This document shows, piece by piece, positions 1-7,292 of a stretch of 10,459 nucleotides of DNA. The position numbers and the translations under genes were made by a program. Source of the DNA: an uncultured Actinomycetes bacterium. Its GTDB lineage: Bacteria; Actinomycetota; Actinomycetes; S36-B12. Below the pieces are notes generated by a model. The model was not told where the DNA came from. It saw only the letters and a program-made list of their open reading frames with translations, and made no database searches. The DNA is taken from NCBI GenBank assembly GCA_903848435.1, contig CAINGG010000143.1:1-10459 (forward strand). The letters run 5' to 3'. Position 1 is the stretch's first letter. Each line of letters begins with the position of its first letter.

Positions 1-1
1 C

Positions 2-1369
2 GACCGCTACGGTCGCAGGAAGCTCCTGCTCCTGGGGCTCGCCCTTTCGATCCCCACCGCTGCACTCGCCGCGTGGGCACCCGATCCCAACATCCTGATC
101 CTGGCGCGCTTCCTGGGCGGGGTATGCGCGGGCATGGTGTATCCCACGACGCTGTCGATCATCACGGCCCTCTACGACGGCAAGCAGCGCGTGCTCGCGA
201 TCGCACTGTGGTCCGGCATCGGCGCGGGCGCTTCCGCCGTCGGACCGGCAGTCGTCGGATGGCTGCTGACCTTCGCCTGGTGGGGGGCCGGCTTTGCGAT
301 CACGATCCCGCTCGCCGCCATCGGCTTCGTCCTGTGCCTCTTCCTCCCCCGCAAGACCGGCGACATCAGCCCCAACGTCGATCACGTGGGCGGGCTGCTC
401 TCGGTCGTGATGATCGCCACCCTCATAGCAGCCATCACCTTCGCGCCCACTCCGGGCCAGCTCACCGTGTCGATCGTCCTGTTCGTCATCTCGCTGATCG
501 GCTTCGCCGCCTTCTACGTGTACGAAAGACAAGCTGCCTACCCGATCTTCAGCCTGGTGATCGCCAAGCGGCGGACCTTCTGGGTGGCCGCCATCGCCGG
601 CCTCATCGTGTTCGGCTCGCTGATGGGCGCGATGTTCATCGGCCAGCAGTTCCTGCAGAACGTCCTGGCGTATAGCCCCTTCGAGGCCGGTGTTGGGATC
701 CTGCCCGCCGCGGCGGCGATGATCCTGCTGTCGCCACTGGCTGCGATCTTGATGCGCCGCCTCGGATCGCGGCTGACCCTGGCCATCGGCTTCGTTCTCG
801 TGGGCCTGGGCTTCGCCGGCATGTTCCTGTGGACGCAGACCAGCCCCTACTGGGTCGTCGGACTGACGTATGCGGTCCTGGGCAGTGGCATCGCCGTCGC
901 GGCGGCTCCGGCATCGCGCTCGATCATGTCGTCGGTGCCCGCTCAGGCCCTGGGCATGGGTTCGGCCACGAACGACCTGCAGCGCGACCTGGGCGGCGCG
1001 ATCATGCAGTCGGTCATGGGGTCCCTCCTCGTCGTGCGCTACTCAGAGGAGATCACCGCGGCCTTCGACTCGGCCCCGTCGAGCGAGCAGGCGGAACTGT
1101 CGAGCCAGGCCATCACGCTGATGACGCAATCCTTCTCCGGCGCCGAGCAGGCGGCGCAATCCCTTGCATCTACCGAGTCGGCCTCGCTCATATCAGCGGC
1201 TCGCGAGGCCTTCATCTCCGGCTCCAACTTCGCCTACGCCGCAGCACTGCTCGCGGTGGTCGCCGGCCTTGTCGTCGTCCTCGTCCTCTACCCGCGCAAG
1301 GCGAAGGAGGCGCAGGTCCTGGCCGACTACGCCCAGACGGATCAGTCGCAGGGCGCCCCGTCCCGATAG
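2..1369 (+). CDS. DHA2-type MFS drug exporter, 5' end outside the window
   Basis: This is an inner-membrane, probably proton-driven, multidrug exporter of the major facilitator superfamily. The reading frame is open from base 2 to the TAG at 1367-1369, giving 455 visible residues; roughly the first 50-80 residues (helices 1-2) lie upstream of the window. The first visible residues, DRYGRRKLLLLG, are MFS motif A in the loop between helices 2 and 3, so the internal ATG at 134 is not the true start. The segment SGIGAGASAVGPAVVGW at visible residues 71-87 resembles antiporter motif C (G...GP..G) of helix 5. Many hydrophobic helices follow. A polar loop of about 60 residues (visible 347-409) lies before the last helix and is typical of 14-helix EmrB/QacA (DHA2) carriers. 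The tail is short and cytoplasmic. The substrate cannot be read from the sequence. A sulfotransferase-like gene follows after 10 bases and may be co-transcribed. The family call is firm; drug export is inferred. Confidence 0.9.
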   Translation, partial: DRYGRRKLLLLGLALSIPTAALAAWAPDPNILILARFLGGVCAGMVYPTTLSIITALYDGKQRVLAIALWSGIGAGASAVGPAVVGWLLTFAWWGAGFAITIPLAAIGFVLCLFLPRKTGDISPNVDHVGGLLSVVMIATLIAAITFAPTPGQLTVSIVLFVISLIGFAAFYVYERQAAYPIFSLVIAKRRTFWVAAIAGLIVFGSLMGAMFIGQQFLQNVLAYSPFEAGVGILPAAAAMILLSPLAAILMRRLGSRLTLAIGFVLVGLGFAGMFLWTQTSPYWVVGLTYAVLGSGIAVAAAPASRSIMSSVPAQALGMGSATNDLQRDLGGAIMQSVMGSLLVVRYSEEITAAFDSAPSSEQAELSSQAITLMTQSFSGAEQAAQSLASTESASLISAAREAFISGSNFAYAAALLAVVAGLVVVLVLYPRKAKEAQVLADYAQTDQSQGAPSR

Positions 1370-1372
1370 GGT
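1367..1372 (+). promoter_or_regulatory. -10-like box before the sulfotransferase-like gene
   Basis: TAGGGT fits TANNNT, starts with the stop codon of the exporter gene, and ends seven bases (CAGGGCC) before the GTG at 1380. There is no well-placed Shine-Dalgarno; the AGGG inside the box is a weak alternative. No -35 is visible upstream (AGTCGC at 1344-1349). Confidence 0.3.
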
Positions 1373-1379
1373 CAGGGCC

Positions 1380-2558
1380 GTGGCTCGCCGTCTCGTCCTC
1401 CACATCGGACCGCGCAAGACGGGTACGACGTTCCTGCAGCGAGTCCTGCAGCAGATCGCGCCGCAACTGCAGGCACAGGGGGTCCTCTACCCCACGCGCT
1501 ACCGTGACGAGGACGACTACAACCACGTCGGGGCGGTCACCGACCTGACCCACAACGAGGAGACCCGCGAGTCCAATCGCTGGACCGGCCGGGATGGCTC
1601 CGACTGGCAGGGCCTCGAAGACCAGGTGAGGGCCTTCGACGGCGACGTCATCCTCTCGGCCGAGATGATCGGCGGCCTTCGCCCGCCGGCCGCACAGCGC
1701 ATGCTCGACCTTCTCGACGCCGACCGAATCGACGTTGTCATCACCATGCGCGACCTCGGTCGCATCATTCCGTCGTCGTGGCAGCAGCACGTGCGCAATA
1801 CCCACACCGAGCCCTACCGCTCCTACATCCGGCGGCGCGGAGAGCAGCGCGGCACGCTGCCGCCGACACAGATGCAGGAGACCTGGGACACCGAGCGCAA
1901 TCAGACCTTCTGGCGGTCCTACGCCTACGGCGCTCTGGTGCGGCGTTGGCAGTCGCTCGTGGGGGCCGACCGCGTGCGCGTCGTCACGCTGCCGCCTGCC
2001 GGCGCGCCGTCGAATCTGCTGTGGGAACGCTTCCGCGATGCCCTCGCTCTGGATGCCCTGCCCGCCCAGGCCCCCCGATTGCAGGCCTTTATCGCCAATA
2101 TCGGCTCGACCGAGGCCGAGGCCATGCTGTTGCATGCGATGAACGTCGAGGCCAAGCGCCAGGGCTGGAACCGCAAGACGACTAACGAGTTGCAGCAGCA
2201 ACTTCTCTCGAGCGGCTTCCTCGAGCGCCCCGATCGGGGCCGGCCCCTGCTGCTCCCGCAGAAGTTCCTGCCCCAGGTGCAGGAGTGGGCCCGCATCGAC
2301 ATCGCCGACCTGAGCACGACTGCTGTCACGGTCGATGGCGACCTGGAGGACCTCGTCGTGCCCGACACGGCCGCCGCGCGCGGGCGGGTGGATCCCGATC
2401 AGGTGGCCGCCGCTGGCGCCTTCGCCACGATCCACGCCATGACCGAGCGGGCCCAGGCGATCTCGCGCCGCAACCGCCGCGAGGCGGCGGTCAGCCTTCC
2501 CGGACGCCTTCTTCGTCGAACGAAGGAGCGCCTTCGTCGGGGCCAGGCTTCTCACTGA
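1380..2558 (+). CDS. Sulfotransferase-like protein (divergent, HIGxxKTGTT type)
   Basis: This is a predicted cytosolic protein of 392 residues with a P-loop-like sulfotransferase fold that would bind the sulfate donor PAPS. The GTG at 1380 is chosen because VARRLVLHIGPRKTGTTFLQ follows at once: the segment HIGPRKTGTTFLQ (residues 8-20) is the 5'-phosphosulfate-binding loop that opens such proteins. A second motif, VITMRDLGRIIPSSW (about residues 120-134), matches the 3'-phosphate-binding site, with R124 and S132 or S133 as likely ligands. The C-terminal half shows no domain I recognise and ends in a very basic tail (RRTKERLRRGQ). Related proteins are common in actinobacteria and usually uncharacterised; some may modify glycans, lipids or secondary metabolites. 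It lies 10 bases after an exporter gene, and its last 68 bases overlap the convergent gene on the other strand. The fold is likely; sulfotransferase activity and acceptor are unproven. Confidence 0.75.
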   Translation: MARRLVLHIGPRKTGTTFLQRVLQQIAPQLQAQGVLYPTRYRDEDDYNHVGAVTDLTHNEETRESNRWTGRDGSDWQGLEDQVRAFDGDVILSAEMIGGLRPPAAQRMLDLLDADRIDVVITMRDLGRIIPSSWQQHVRNTHTEPYRSYIRRRGEQRGTLPPTQMQETWDTERNQTFWRSYAYGALVRRWQSLVGADRVRVVTLPPAGAPSNLLWERFRDALALDALPAQAPRLQAFIANIGSTEAEAMLLHAMNVEAKRQGWNRKTTNELQQQLLSSGFLERPDRGRPLLLPQKFLPQVQEWARIDIADLSTTAVTVDGDLEDLVVPDTAAARGRVDPDQVAAAGAFATIHAMTERAQAISRRNRREAAVSLPGRLLRRTKERLRRGQASH

Positions 2559-2805
2559 CGTCGCGGGCGCCGCGGATCCCAATCACGATGCCGATCACGC
2601 CGACCGCGCCCCAGAAGAGGTTGAGGCCCAGCTGCGGCCACGCCATCTTGTAGATCGAATAGGCCACCAGCCCGGCAGCGCCGACGACGTTAAGGACGTG
2701 GTAGGTCGCGCTACGCGCATCAAGGCGGCGGGTCGCCACCAGCGCATATGCGCCGACCAGCAGCACCGCCGCGGCCCAGCCGATGATTTCCCAGAGGACA
2801 GCCAC
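2491..2805 (-). CDS. Small three-helix membrane protein, CBU_0592-like
   Basis: This 104-residue protein has three predicted membrane helices, at about residues 4-23, 36-54 and 59-78, followed by a charged, mostly acidic cytosolic tail (residues 80-104, with DEGAPSFDEEG). The spacing, the R-R-L-D turn after helix 1 and the Y-H-V-L-N start of helix 2 resemble the small CBU_0592-like membrane domain found in many bacteria; its function is unknown to me. The start is a GTG at 2803-2805, nine bases after the stop codon of the decarboxylase gene, so the two are probably translated from one message. A -10-like TAGAGT six bases before the GTG suggests an additional leaderless transcript. The 3' end runs 68 bases into the sulfotransferase gene on the other strand. 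The coding call is supported by clear helices and tight packing; the family name is from recognition only. Confidence 0.75.
   Translation of the reverse strand: MAVLWEIIGWAAAVLLVGAYALVATRRLDARSATYHVLNVVGAAGLVAYSIYKMAWPQLGLNLFWGAVGVIGIVIGIRGARDVSEKPGPDEGAPSFDEEGVREG
2508..2528. terminator. Hairpin in the convergent gene overlap
   Basis: CTTCGT (2511-2516) and ACGAAG (2520-2525) pair across a CGA loop; counting a U-G wobble and two outer pairs, the stem reaches nine pairs (2508-2516 with 2520-2528). It sits within the 68-base region coding on both strands, where two convergent transcripts meet, so a role in two-way termination is possible. No U tract is present and the bases are also coding, so this may be chance. 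Confidence 0.25.
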
Positions 2806-2811
2806 AGCGTC

Positions 2812-2817
2812 ACTCTA
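2812..2817 (-). promoter_or_regulatory. -10-like box before the small membrane protein gene
   Basis: On the minus strand TAGAGT fits TANNNT, overlaps the TAG stop of the decarboxylase gene, and ends six bases (GACGCT) before the GTG start. The overlap with a stop codon raises the chance of a coincidental TA, and no -35 is visible. If active it would give a leaderless message for the small protein alone. Confidence 0.35.
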
Positions 2818-4242
2818 GGGGGCGATGGACCCCGCGGCCTCGCGACACAGGTCCCACAACGCCTCGACATCGCGCAGCTCGGTGGGCTCGGCCCCGATCG
2901 ATACGCGGACGAGCCAGCGACCCTCGACCTGTGCGGGCGTGACATAGGCGCGGCCGGTGGCATTGACCCGCTCGGCCCACTCCTGCTGGTGCGTGTCGAG
3001 CGTGTCAGGGTCGGTCATGCCGTCCGGCAGGTGCCGCAGGCAGACGGTCTGCAGCGCCACCGGCGCACATACCTCCCAGCCCGGCTCGGCGGCCGCGGCA
3101 CGGGCGAGCCACTGGGCATTGGCGAGGTCGCGGCGCAGTCGCGCGCGAATCGCCTCGGCGCCCGCCAGGCGCAGGTGGAACCACAGCTTCATGGCCCGGA
3201 ACCGGCGTCCGAGCGGGATGCCCCAGTCCTTGTACTGGGTGACTTCCCCATCGGCCGTCGAGCGCAGGTACGACGGGTTCGTCGAGAAGACGCGGATGAG
3301 GAGCTCGACGTCGCGCACATAGAGCAGGGAGCAATCGAGGATCGTGCCCATCCACTTGTGCGGGTTCCACCCGTAGGAGTCGGCCTCCTCGACACCAGCG
3401 AAGAGCGCGCGGTGCTCGGGCAGCAGCATCGCCGACCCCGCCATGGCAGCATCCACGTGCACCCAAGCACCGTGCTGGCGCGCGACGGCGACGATGGCGG
3501 GAACATCGTCGAACGCAGTCGTCCCTGTCGTGCCGAGCGAGGCGACGACGGCGGCGGGGCGGCGTCCTGCGGCAACGTCCTCCGCCATCATGCGGCTCAG
3601 GACATCGGTATCCATCGCGTAGGTGACCGGATCGACGGGCACCACCCGCAGGTTGTCGCGGCCGAAGCCCGCGAGCAGCACCCCCTTGGTCACCGACGAA
3701 TGGGCCTGCGACGACGCGTAGACCGTCACGGGCGACGGCTCAGCCTGCAGCCCGCCGCGAGCCTCCGACAGGCCGGTCGCGCGCTCCCGGGCGGCCAGCA
3801 GCGCCACCAGGCAGGCCGTCGACGCGGTGTCGTGAATGGCCCCGTGCCAATCGTCAGATAGGCCGCACAACTCGCGGAGCCAATCCGTGACCACCTGCTC
3901 CATCTCGGTGAGCGCGGGCGCGGACTGCCAGGTGATGCCAAGCGCGCCCAGGCCGCTCGACGCCATGTCGCCGAGCACCGACTCCAGCGAGGCATTGCTC
4001 GGGAACCACGCGTAGTAGCCGGGACTTTGAGTCTGAGTGACGCCGGGAACGACGACATCACGCAGGTCGCGCATCACGTCGTCGAGCGACTCGGGCGCCT
4101 CCGGCGGCGCTCCGTCGAGCGCATCGCGCACCCAGCCGGGCGCCACTTCGCTGCGCACGGGCCGCCCGACCACGCCGGCGCGGTAATCCGCGATCCAGTC
4201 GACGAGCTCATGCCCCGCAGCGCGGAACTCCTCCGGTGTCAC
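2815..4242 (-). CDS. PLP-dependent aromatic-L-amino-acid decarboxylase-like enzyme (group II)
   Basis: A 475-residue cytosolic enzyme predicted to remove the carboxyl group of an aromatic (or related) L-amino acid, giving an amine such as tryptamine, tyramine or phenylethylamine plus CO2. The length is normal for the family. Visible family features include the substrate-pocket segment SPGYYAWFPSN (73-83), the HDTAST cofactor loop (137-142), H181 in SSQAHSSV that stacks on the PLP ring, and D264 in HVDAAMAGSA that pairs with the pyridine nitrogen. The Schiff-base lysine is K296 in WNPHKWMG. The mobile catalytic loop carries Y325 in NPSYLRS, aligned with the catalytic Tyr of human DDC; aldehyde-forming relatives have Phe there, so a true decarboxylase is expected. 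The start is a GTG at 4240-4242 without a good ribosome binding site. It lies 50 bases after glnE and 9 bases before a small membrane protein gene. Alternatives are a glutamate or 2,4-diaminobutyrate decarboxylase; aromatic specificity is inferred from overall resemblance. Confidence 0.88.
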   Translation of the reverse strand: MTPEEFRAAGHELVDWIADYRAGVVGRPVRSEVAPGWVRDALDGAPPEAPESLDDVMRDLRDVVVPGVTQTQSPGYYAWFPSNASLESVLGDMASSGLGALGITWQSAPALTEMEQVVTDWLRELCGLSDDWHGAIHDTASTACLVALLAARERATGLSEARGGLQAEPSPVTVYASSQAHSSVTKGVLLAGFGRDNLRVVPVDPVTYAMDTDVLSRMMAEDVAAGRRPAAVVASLGTTGTTAFDDVPAIVAVARQHGAWVHVDAAMAGSAMLLPEHRALFAGVEEADSYGWNPHKWMGTILDCSLLYVRDVELLIRVFSTNPSYLRSTADGEVTQYKDWGIPLGRRFRAMKLWFHLRLAGAEAIRARLRRDLANAQWLARAAAAEPGWEVCAPVALQTVCLRHLPDGMTDPDTLDTHQQEWAERVNATGRAYVTPAQVEGRWLVRVSIGAEPTELRDVEALWDLCREAAGSIAP

Positions 4243-4248
4243 GCGCCC

Positions 4249-4254
4249 ACCCTA
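4249..4254 (-). promoter_or_regulatory. -10 box of a probable leaderless decarboxylase promoter
   Basis: On the minus strand TAGGGT fits TANNNT and ends exactly six bases (GGGCGC) before the GTG of the decarboxylase gene. This is the same geometry as at nadE. The -35 region (CGGCGT at 17-base spacing) does not match a consensus. The AGGG within the box could instead serve as a weak Shine-Dalgarno, so this assignment is tentative. Confidence 0.45.
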
Positions 4255-4275
4255 GGCCTGGTGCGACAAGCACGC

Positions 4276-4283
4276 CGCCGGCG
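4276..4283. repeat. Short GC palindrome next to the glnE palindrome
   Basis: CGCCGGCG is an 8-base perfect palindrome directly abutting the 18-base palindrome, on the decarboxylase side. It may extend the structured region in the glnE 3' end, but palindromes this short are frequent in GC-rich DNA. Confidence 0.2.
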
Positions 4284-4301
4284 TACGGCTGATCAGCCGT
4301 A
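4284..4301. terminator. 18-base perfect palindrome at the glnE stop codon
   Basis: TACGGCTGATCAGCCGTA is perfectly self-complementary and contains the glnE stop codon (TGA on the minus strand, 4293-4295). In RNA it can fold as a 7-base-pair stem with a GATC loop. It could end glnE transcription, although no run of U follows, as is common in high-GC actinobacteria. It also lies about 42-60 bases upstream of the predicted decarboxylase transcription start, so it could instead be an operator. Neither role is shown by the sequence alone. Confidence 0.4.
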
Positions 4302-7271
4302 GAAGATGCGCTCGACCACACCTCGTGCGCGCCTGGTCGTCCGGCGGTAGTCCTCGACCAGGTCGCCAGCAGCCGTGAAGCCGAGCACGTAGGACACGGC
4401 GGCGAGATCGCGCGCAGCCGTCGGCACGCTGTCAGAGGCCACGCCCCGGGCGAGCATCACGGCATTGCGCACTCGCGTGGCCAGCAGCCACGCGGCCTCG
4501 ACGGTTTGCTCATCGGCCGCGTCTAGCAGCCCGGCGTCGACGGCGCCCCGCAGCGCATCGAGGGTGGACGTCGTGCGCAGGGCATCCACCGAGTGCGCAT
4601 GCTGCAGCTGCAGCAACTGGGCGACCCACTCGACGTCTGCGAGTCCGCCTCTGCCCTGCTTGGTGTGCAACGTCGGGTCGGCGCCACGCGGAAGGCGCTC
4701 GGATTCCATCCGCGCCTTCAGCCGCCGCATCTCACGCAGCGCGTCGTCCGTGATACCACCCTCGGGCCAGCGCAACGGGTCGATGACGTGCATGAACTCC
4801 GCGCCAAGCTCCGCATCGCCCGCCACCGGGCGTGCGCGCAGCAGCGCCTGCGCCTCCCATGGCGAGGACCACCGGTCGTAGTACGCGGCGTACGACGCGA
4901 GGGAGCGCACGAGCGGACCCTGGCGGCCTTCGGGCCGGAGGTCGGCGTCGATCTCCAGCGGCGGGTCCGGGGACGGGGCGGTGAGCAGCCGGCGAAGCTC
5001 GTTGGCGATCGCCATGGCCGCGTCGGACGCCGCCTTCTCATCGGCGTCCGGGAGCGGATCATGCACGAAGACGACATCGACATCGCTGGAGTAGCCCAGC
5101 TCGGCGCCGCCGAACCGCCCCATGGCAATCACCGCGAATCGCGTGGGCAGGGCGCCATCCGGCTGGGCACGGGCCACCTCGCGCATGGCGGCGGCGAGGC
5201 CCCCGGCGACGGTCGCATCCGCGACATCGCTCAGCGCCACCATGGTCGCCTCGGTGTCGACGAGCCCGAGCAGGTCGGCCGCGGCCACCCGGAAGAGCTC
5301 GCGTCGGCGCAGGGCACGCACGGCCGCGACCGCCGACTCGGCATCGTCGTGACGCGCGATGGCCCCCAGTGCCTCCGCTTGGAGCTGCTCGCGGGTGCGC
5401 GGCTGCAATTCGGCGTCATCGGCGAGCAGGGCCACCGCATCGGGCGAGCGCAGGAGCAGGTCTGTCGCATAGCGACTCGACGACAGAATGCGCGCCATGC
5501 GCTCGGCGGCTGCCGACTCGTCACGCAGAAGGCGCAGGTACCACGGGGTGGACCCGAGGTCGTCGCTCATGCGCCGAAAGCCCAGCAGCGCGGAATCGGG
5601 GTCGGGACCGTCGGCGAACCAGCCCAAGAGCACCGGCAGCAGGGTGCGCTGGATCGCCGCGCGCCGGCTCACGCCGGAGGTCAGGGCCTCGAGGTGGCGC
5701 AGCGCGCCCTGGGGATCGGTGTAGCCGAGGGCCTCGAGGCGCTGGCGCGCCGCCTCCGGCGTGAGCCGTGCATCGCCGGCATCGAGGCGGGCGACCGCCT
5801 GGAGCAGCGGTCGATAGAAGAGCTTCTCGTGGATTCGGCGTACCTCGCGTGCGTGGCGGCGCCACTCGTCGGTGAGTTCGGCGACCGGATCGGCACGAAA
5901 GCCAAGGGAGCGCCCGATGCGCCGAAGGTCCGCTTCGTCATCAGGGACAACATGGGTGCGGCGCAACCGATGCAACTGGATGCGATGCTCGAGTGAGCGC
6001 AGGAAGCGGTAGGCCGCCGCGAGGGTCGCGCCGTCCTCGCGTCCGACATAGCCCCACGTCGAGAGCGCCTCAAGTGCACTGAGAGTGGTGGGACTGCGCA
6101 GGAGGACGTCACTGCGGCCGTGGACGAGCTGCAGCAACTGCACGGAGAACTCGACATCGCGAAGGCCGCCGCGGCCGAGCTTGAGCTCGCGGTCCGCCTC
6201 CCTGGCCGGGATGTGCTCTTCGACGCGCTGACGCATGCGCTGCACATCGCTGACGAAGTCGTCGCGGTCAGCGGCAGACCATACGAAGGGAGCCACCGCA
6301 TCGGCATAGGCAGCGCCGAGGTCTGGGTCGCCGGCGGCGGGGCGCGCCTTGAGCAGCGCCTGGAACTCCCACGTCTTGGCCCACCGCTCGTAGTAGCCGA
6401 CGTGCGAGGCGAGCGTGCGCACGAGCGCGCCCTGCTTGCCCTCGGGCCGCAGGGCCGCGTCCACCTGCCACAGCGAGCCCTCCCCCGTCGACTCGCCGCA
6501 CACGCGCATCATTGACGTCGCCAGGCGCGTTGCGGTGGCGAGCGCACCGGCCTCATCGCCACCCGGCGGCGCCTCGGCGACGAACACGACGTCGACATCG
6601 CTCACGTAGTTGAGTTCACGACCGCCGCACTTGCCCATGGCGATAACGGCCAGTCGACACGGCGGCGCATCGAGCGGGAGCTGTGATCGTGCAATGGCTA
6701 AGGCGGCCTCCAACGCCGCGTCGGCCAGGTCGGCGAGTTCGGCCGCCGTCTGATCCACGCGTACGCCGTGCACGAGATCGCGAACCGCCGTACCCAGGAG
6801 GGCATCGCGGTAGGCCACGCGAAGTTGATCCGCACTGTCGGAGCCGCGGGCGACCGGGTGAGCGTCCGCGGGGTCGGCCCCCACGGCCTCCAGCAGCACC
6901 CGACGCTGCTCATCACGCGCGGGTGACTCGGGCGGCGCCTGCGCGAGCGATCCGATGCGATCGGGATGCCGCACGAGGTGCTGGCCCAGCGCCTCGGACA
7001 TCCCGAGCACGGCGGTGAGCGCCCGGGCCTCCTCGGCGTCGCCCAGCGCGGCGGCGAGGCGATCGCGCTGGCCGTGCCGCCCGTCGACGGCAGCGAGCTG
7101 CACGAGCAGGTCGAGCGCCTGGTCGGGGTCAGCAGCCAGGGAGAGGCCCTCGAGCACCCCCCCGGCATCGACGACCGGGAGCAGCGCCCACGACTCGGCG
7201 GCCTCGGCCGGACGGGCGAATCCGCGTCGCGCGAACTGCCCGACGAGGGAGACGGCGCGTTGCTCGCTCAC
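4293..7271 (-). CDS. glnE: Bifunctional glutamine synthetase adenylyltransferase / adenylyl-removing enzyme
   Basis: GlnE controls glutamine synthetase I by adding AMP to a tyrosine (inactivating) and by removing it through phosphorolysis. The 992-residue protein has the family's two nucleotidyltransferase domains. The N-terminal (adenylyl-removing) one has GKCGGRELNYVSDVD at 213-227, with metal-binding D225 and D227. The C-terminal (adenylating) one has GRFGGAELGYSSDVD at 718-732, with D730 and D732. Each is followed by its own acidic DxxLRPEG motif (271-278 and 775-782) and by a helical region with GRGGL-DVE (367-374 and 873-881). Both active sites look intact, so both activities are expected. 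The start is a GTG at 7269-7271, 21 bases after the stop of the GlnA2-type gene, with no ribosome binding site but a TACCGT box eight bases upstream. The adjacent GlnA2 lacks the target tyrosine, so the substrate is probably a GlnA1 encoded elsewhere. The stop codon sits inside an 18-base palindrome. Confidence 0.96.
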   Translation of the reverse strand: MSEQRAVSLVGQFARRGFARPAEAAESWALLPVVDAGGVLEGLSLAADPDQALDLLVQLAAVDGRHGQRDRLAAALGDAEEARALTAVLGMSEALGQHLVRHPDRIGSLAQAPPESPARDEQRRVLLEAVGADPADAHPVARGSDSADQLRVAYRDALLGTAVRDLVHGVRVDQTAAELADLADAALEAALAIARSQLPLDAPPCRLAVIAMGKCGGRELNYVSDVDVVFVAEAPPGGDEAGALATATRLATSMMRVCGESTGEGSLWQVDAALRPEGKQGALVRTLASHVGYYERWAKTWEFQALLKARPAAGDPDLGAAYADAVAPFVWSAADRDDFVSDVQRMRQRVEEHIPAREADRELKLGRGGLRDVEFSVQLLQLVHGRSDVLLRSPTTLSALEALSTWGYVGREDGATLAAAYRFLRSLEHRIQLHRLRRTHVVPDDEADLRRIGRSLGFRADPVAELTDEWRRHAREVRRIHEKLFYRPLLQAVARLDAGDARLTPEAARQRLEALGYTDPQGALRHLEALTSGVSRRAAIQRTLLPVLLGWFADGPDPDSALLGFRRMSDDLGSTPWYLRLLRDESAAAERMARILSSSRYATDLLLRSPDAVALLADDAELQPRTREQLQAEALGAIARHDDAESAVAAVRALRRRELFRVAAADLLGLVDTEATMVALSDVADATVAGGLAAAMREVARAQPDGALPTRFAVIAMGRFGGAELGYSSDVDVVFVHDPLPDADEKAASDAAMAIANELRRLLTAPSPDPPLEIDADLRPEGRQGPLVRSLASYAAYYDRWSSPWEAQALLRARPVAGDAELGAEFMHVIDPLRWPEGGITDDALREMRRLKARMESERLPRGADPTLHTKQGRGGLADVEWVAQLLQLQHAHSVDALRTTSTLDALRGAVDAGLLDAADEQTVEAAWLLATRVRNAVMLARGVASDSVPTAARDLAAVSYVLGFTAAGDLVEDYRRTTRRARGVVERIFYG

Positions 7272-7279
7272 AGACGGTG

Positions 7280-7285
7280 ACGGTA
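7280..7285 (-). promoter_or_regulatory. -10-like box in the glnA2-glnE gap
   Basis: On the minus strand TACCGT (fits TANNNT) ends eight bases before the GTG of glnE, inside the 21-base gap after glnA2. It would give a leader of zero to two bases. No Shine-Dalgarno sequence precedes the GTG and no -35 is visible. glnE could therefore be transcribed on its own as well as from the glnA2 promoter. Confidence 0.35.
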
Positions 7286-7292
7286 GCGCGGC

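Noticed and set aside
134..136. ATG as start of the exporter
   Set aside because: The frame is open upstream and encodes MFS motif A (DRYGRR) and helix 3, so the gene continues past the left edge.
1164..1379. In-frame upstream extension of the sulfotransferase-like gene
   Set aside because: It lies inside the exporter gene in another frame, and the extra peptide is Arg/Ser/Pro-rich with no motif, typical of a GC-rich shadow frame; the PAPS loop motif begins just after the GTG at 1380.
2227..2247. Overlapping palindromes GCCCCGATCGGGGC and GGGGCCGGCCCC
   Set aside because: They lie mid-gene in the sulfotransferase-like coding sequence, encode an ordinary LERPDRGRPL stretch, and such GC palindromes are common at this base composition.
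1212..2582. Long open frame (456 codons) antisense to the sulfotransferase-like gene
   Set aside because: The translation has no recognisable domain, is Arg/Gly/Pro-rich, and mirrors the codon pattern of the real gene on the other strand.
2698..3861. Open frame (387 codons) antisense to the decarboxylase and membrane protein genes
   Set aside because: It crosses two real genes, and its translation is low-complexity Arg/His/Gly-rich.
4593..5996. Long open frame (467 codons) antisense to glnE
   Set aside because: glnE is continuous with both catalytic domains intact; the opposite frame is a compositional shadow without motifs.
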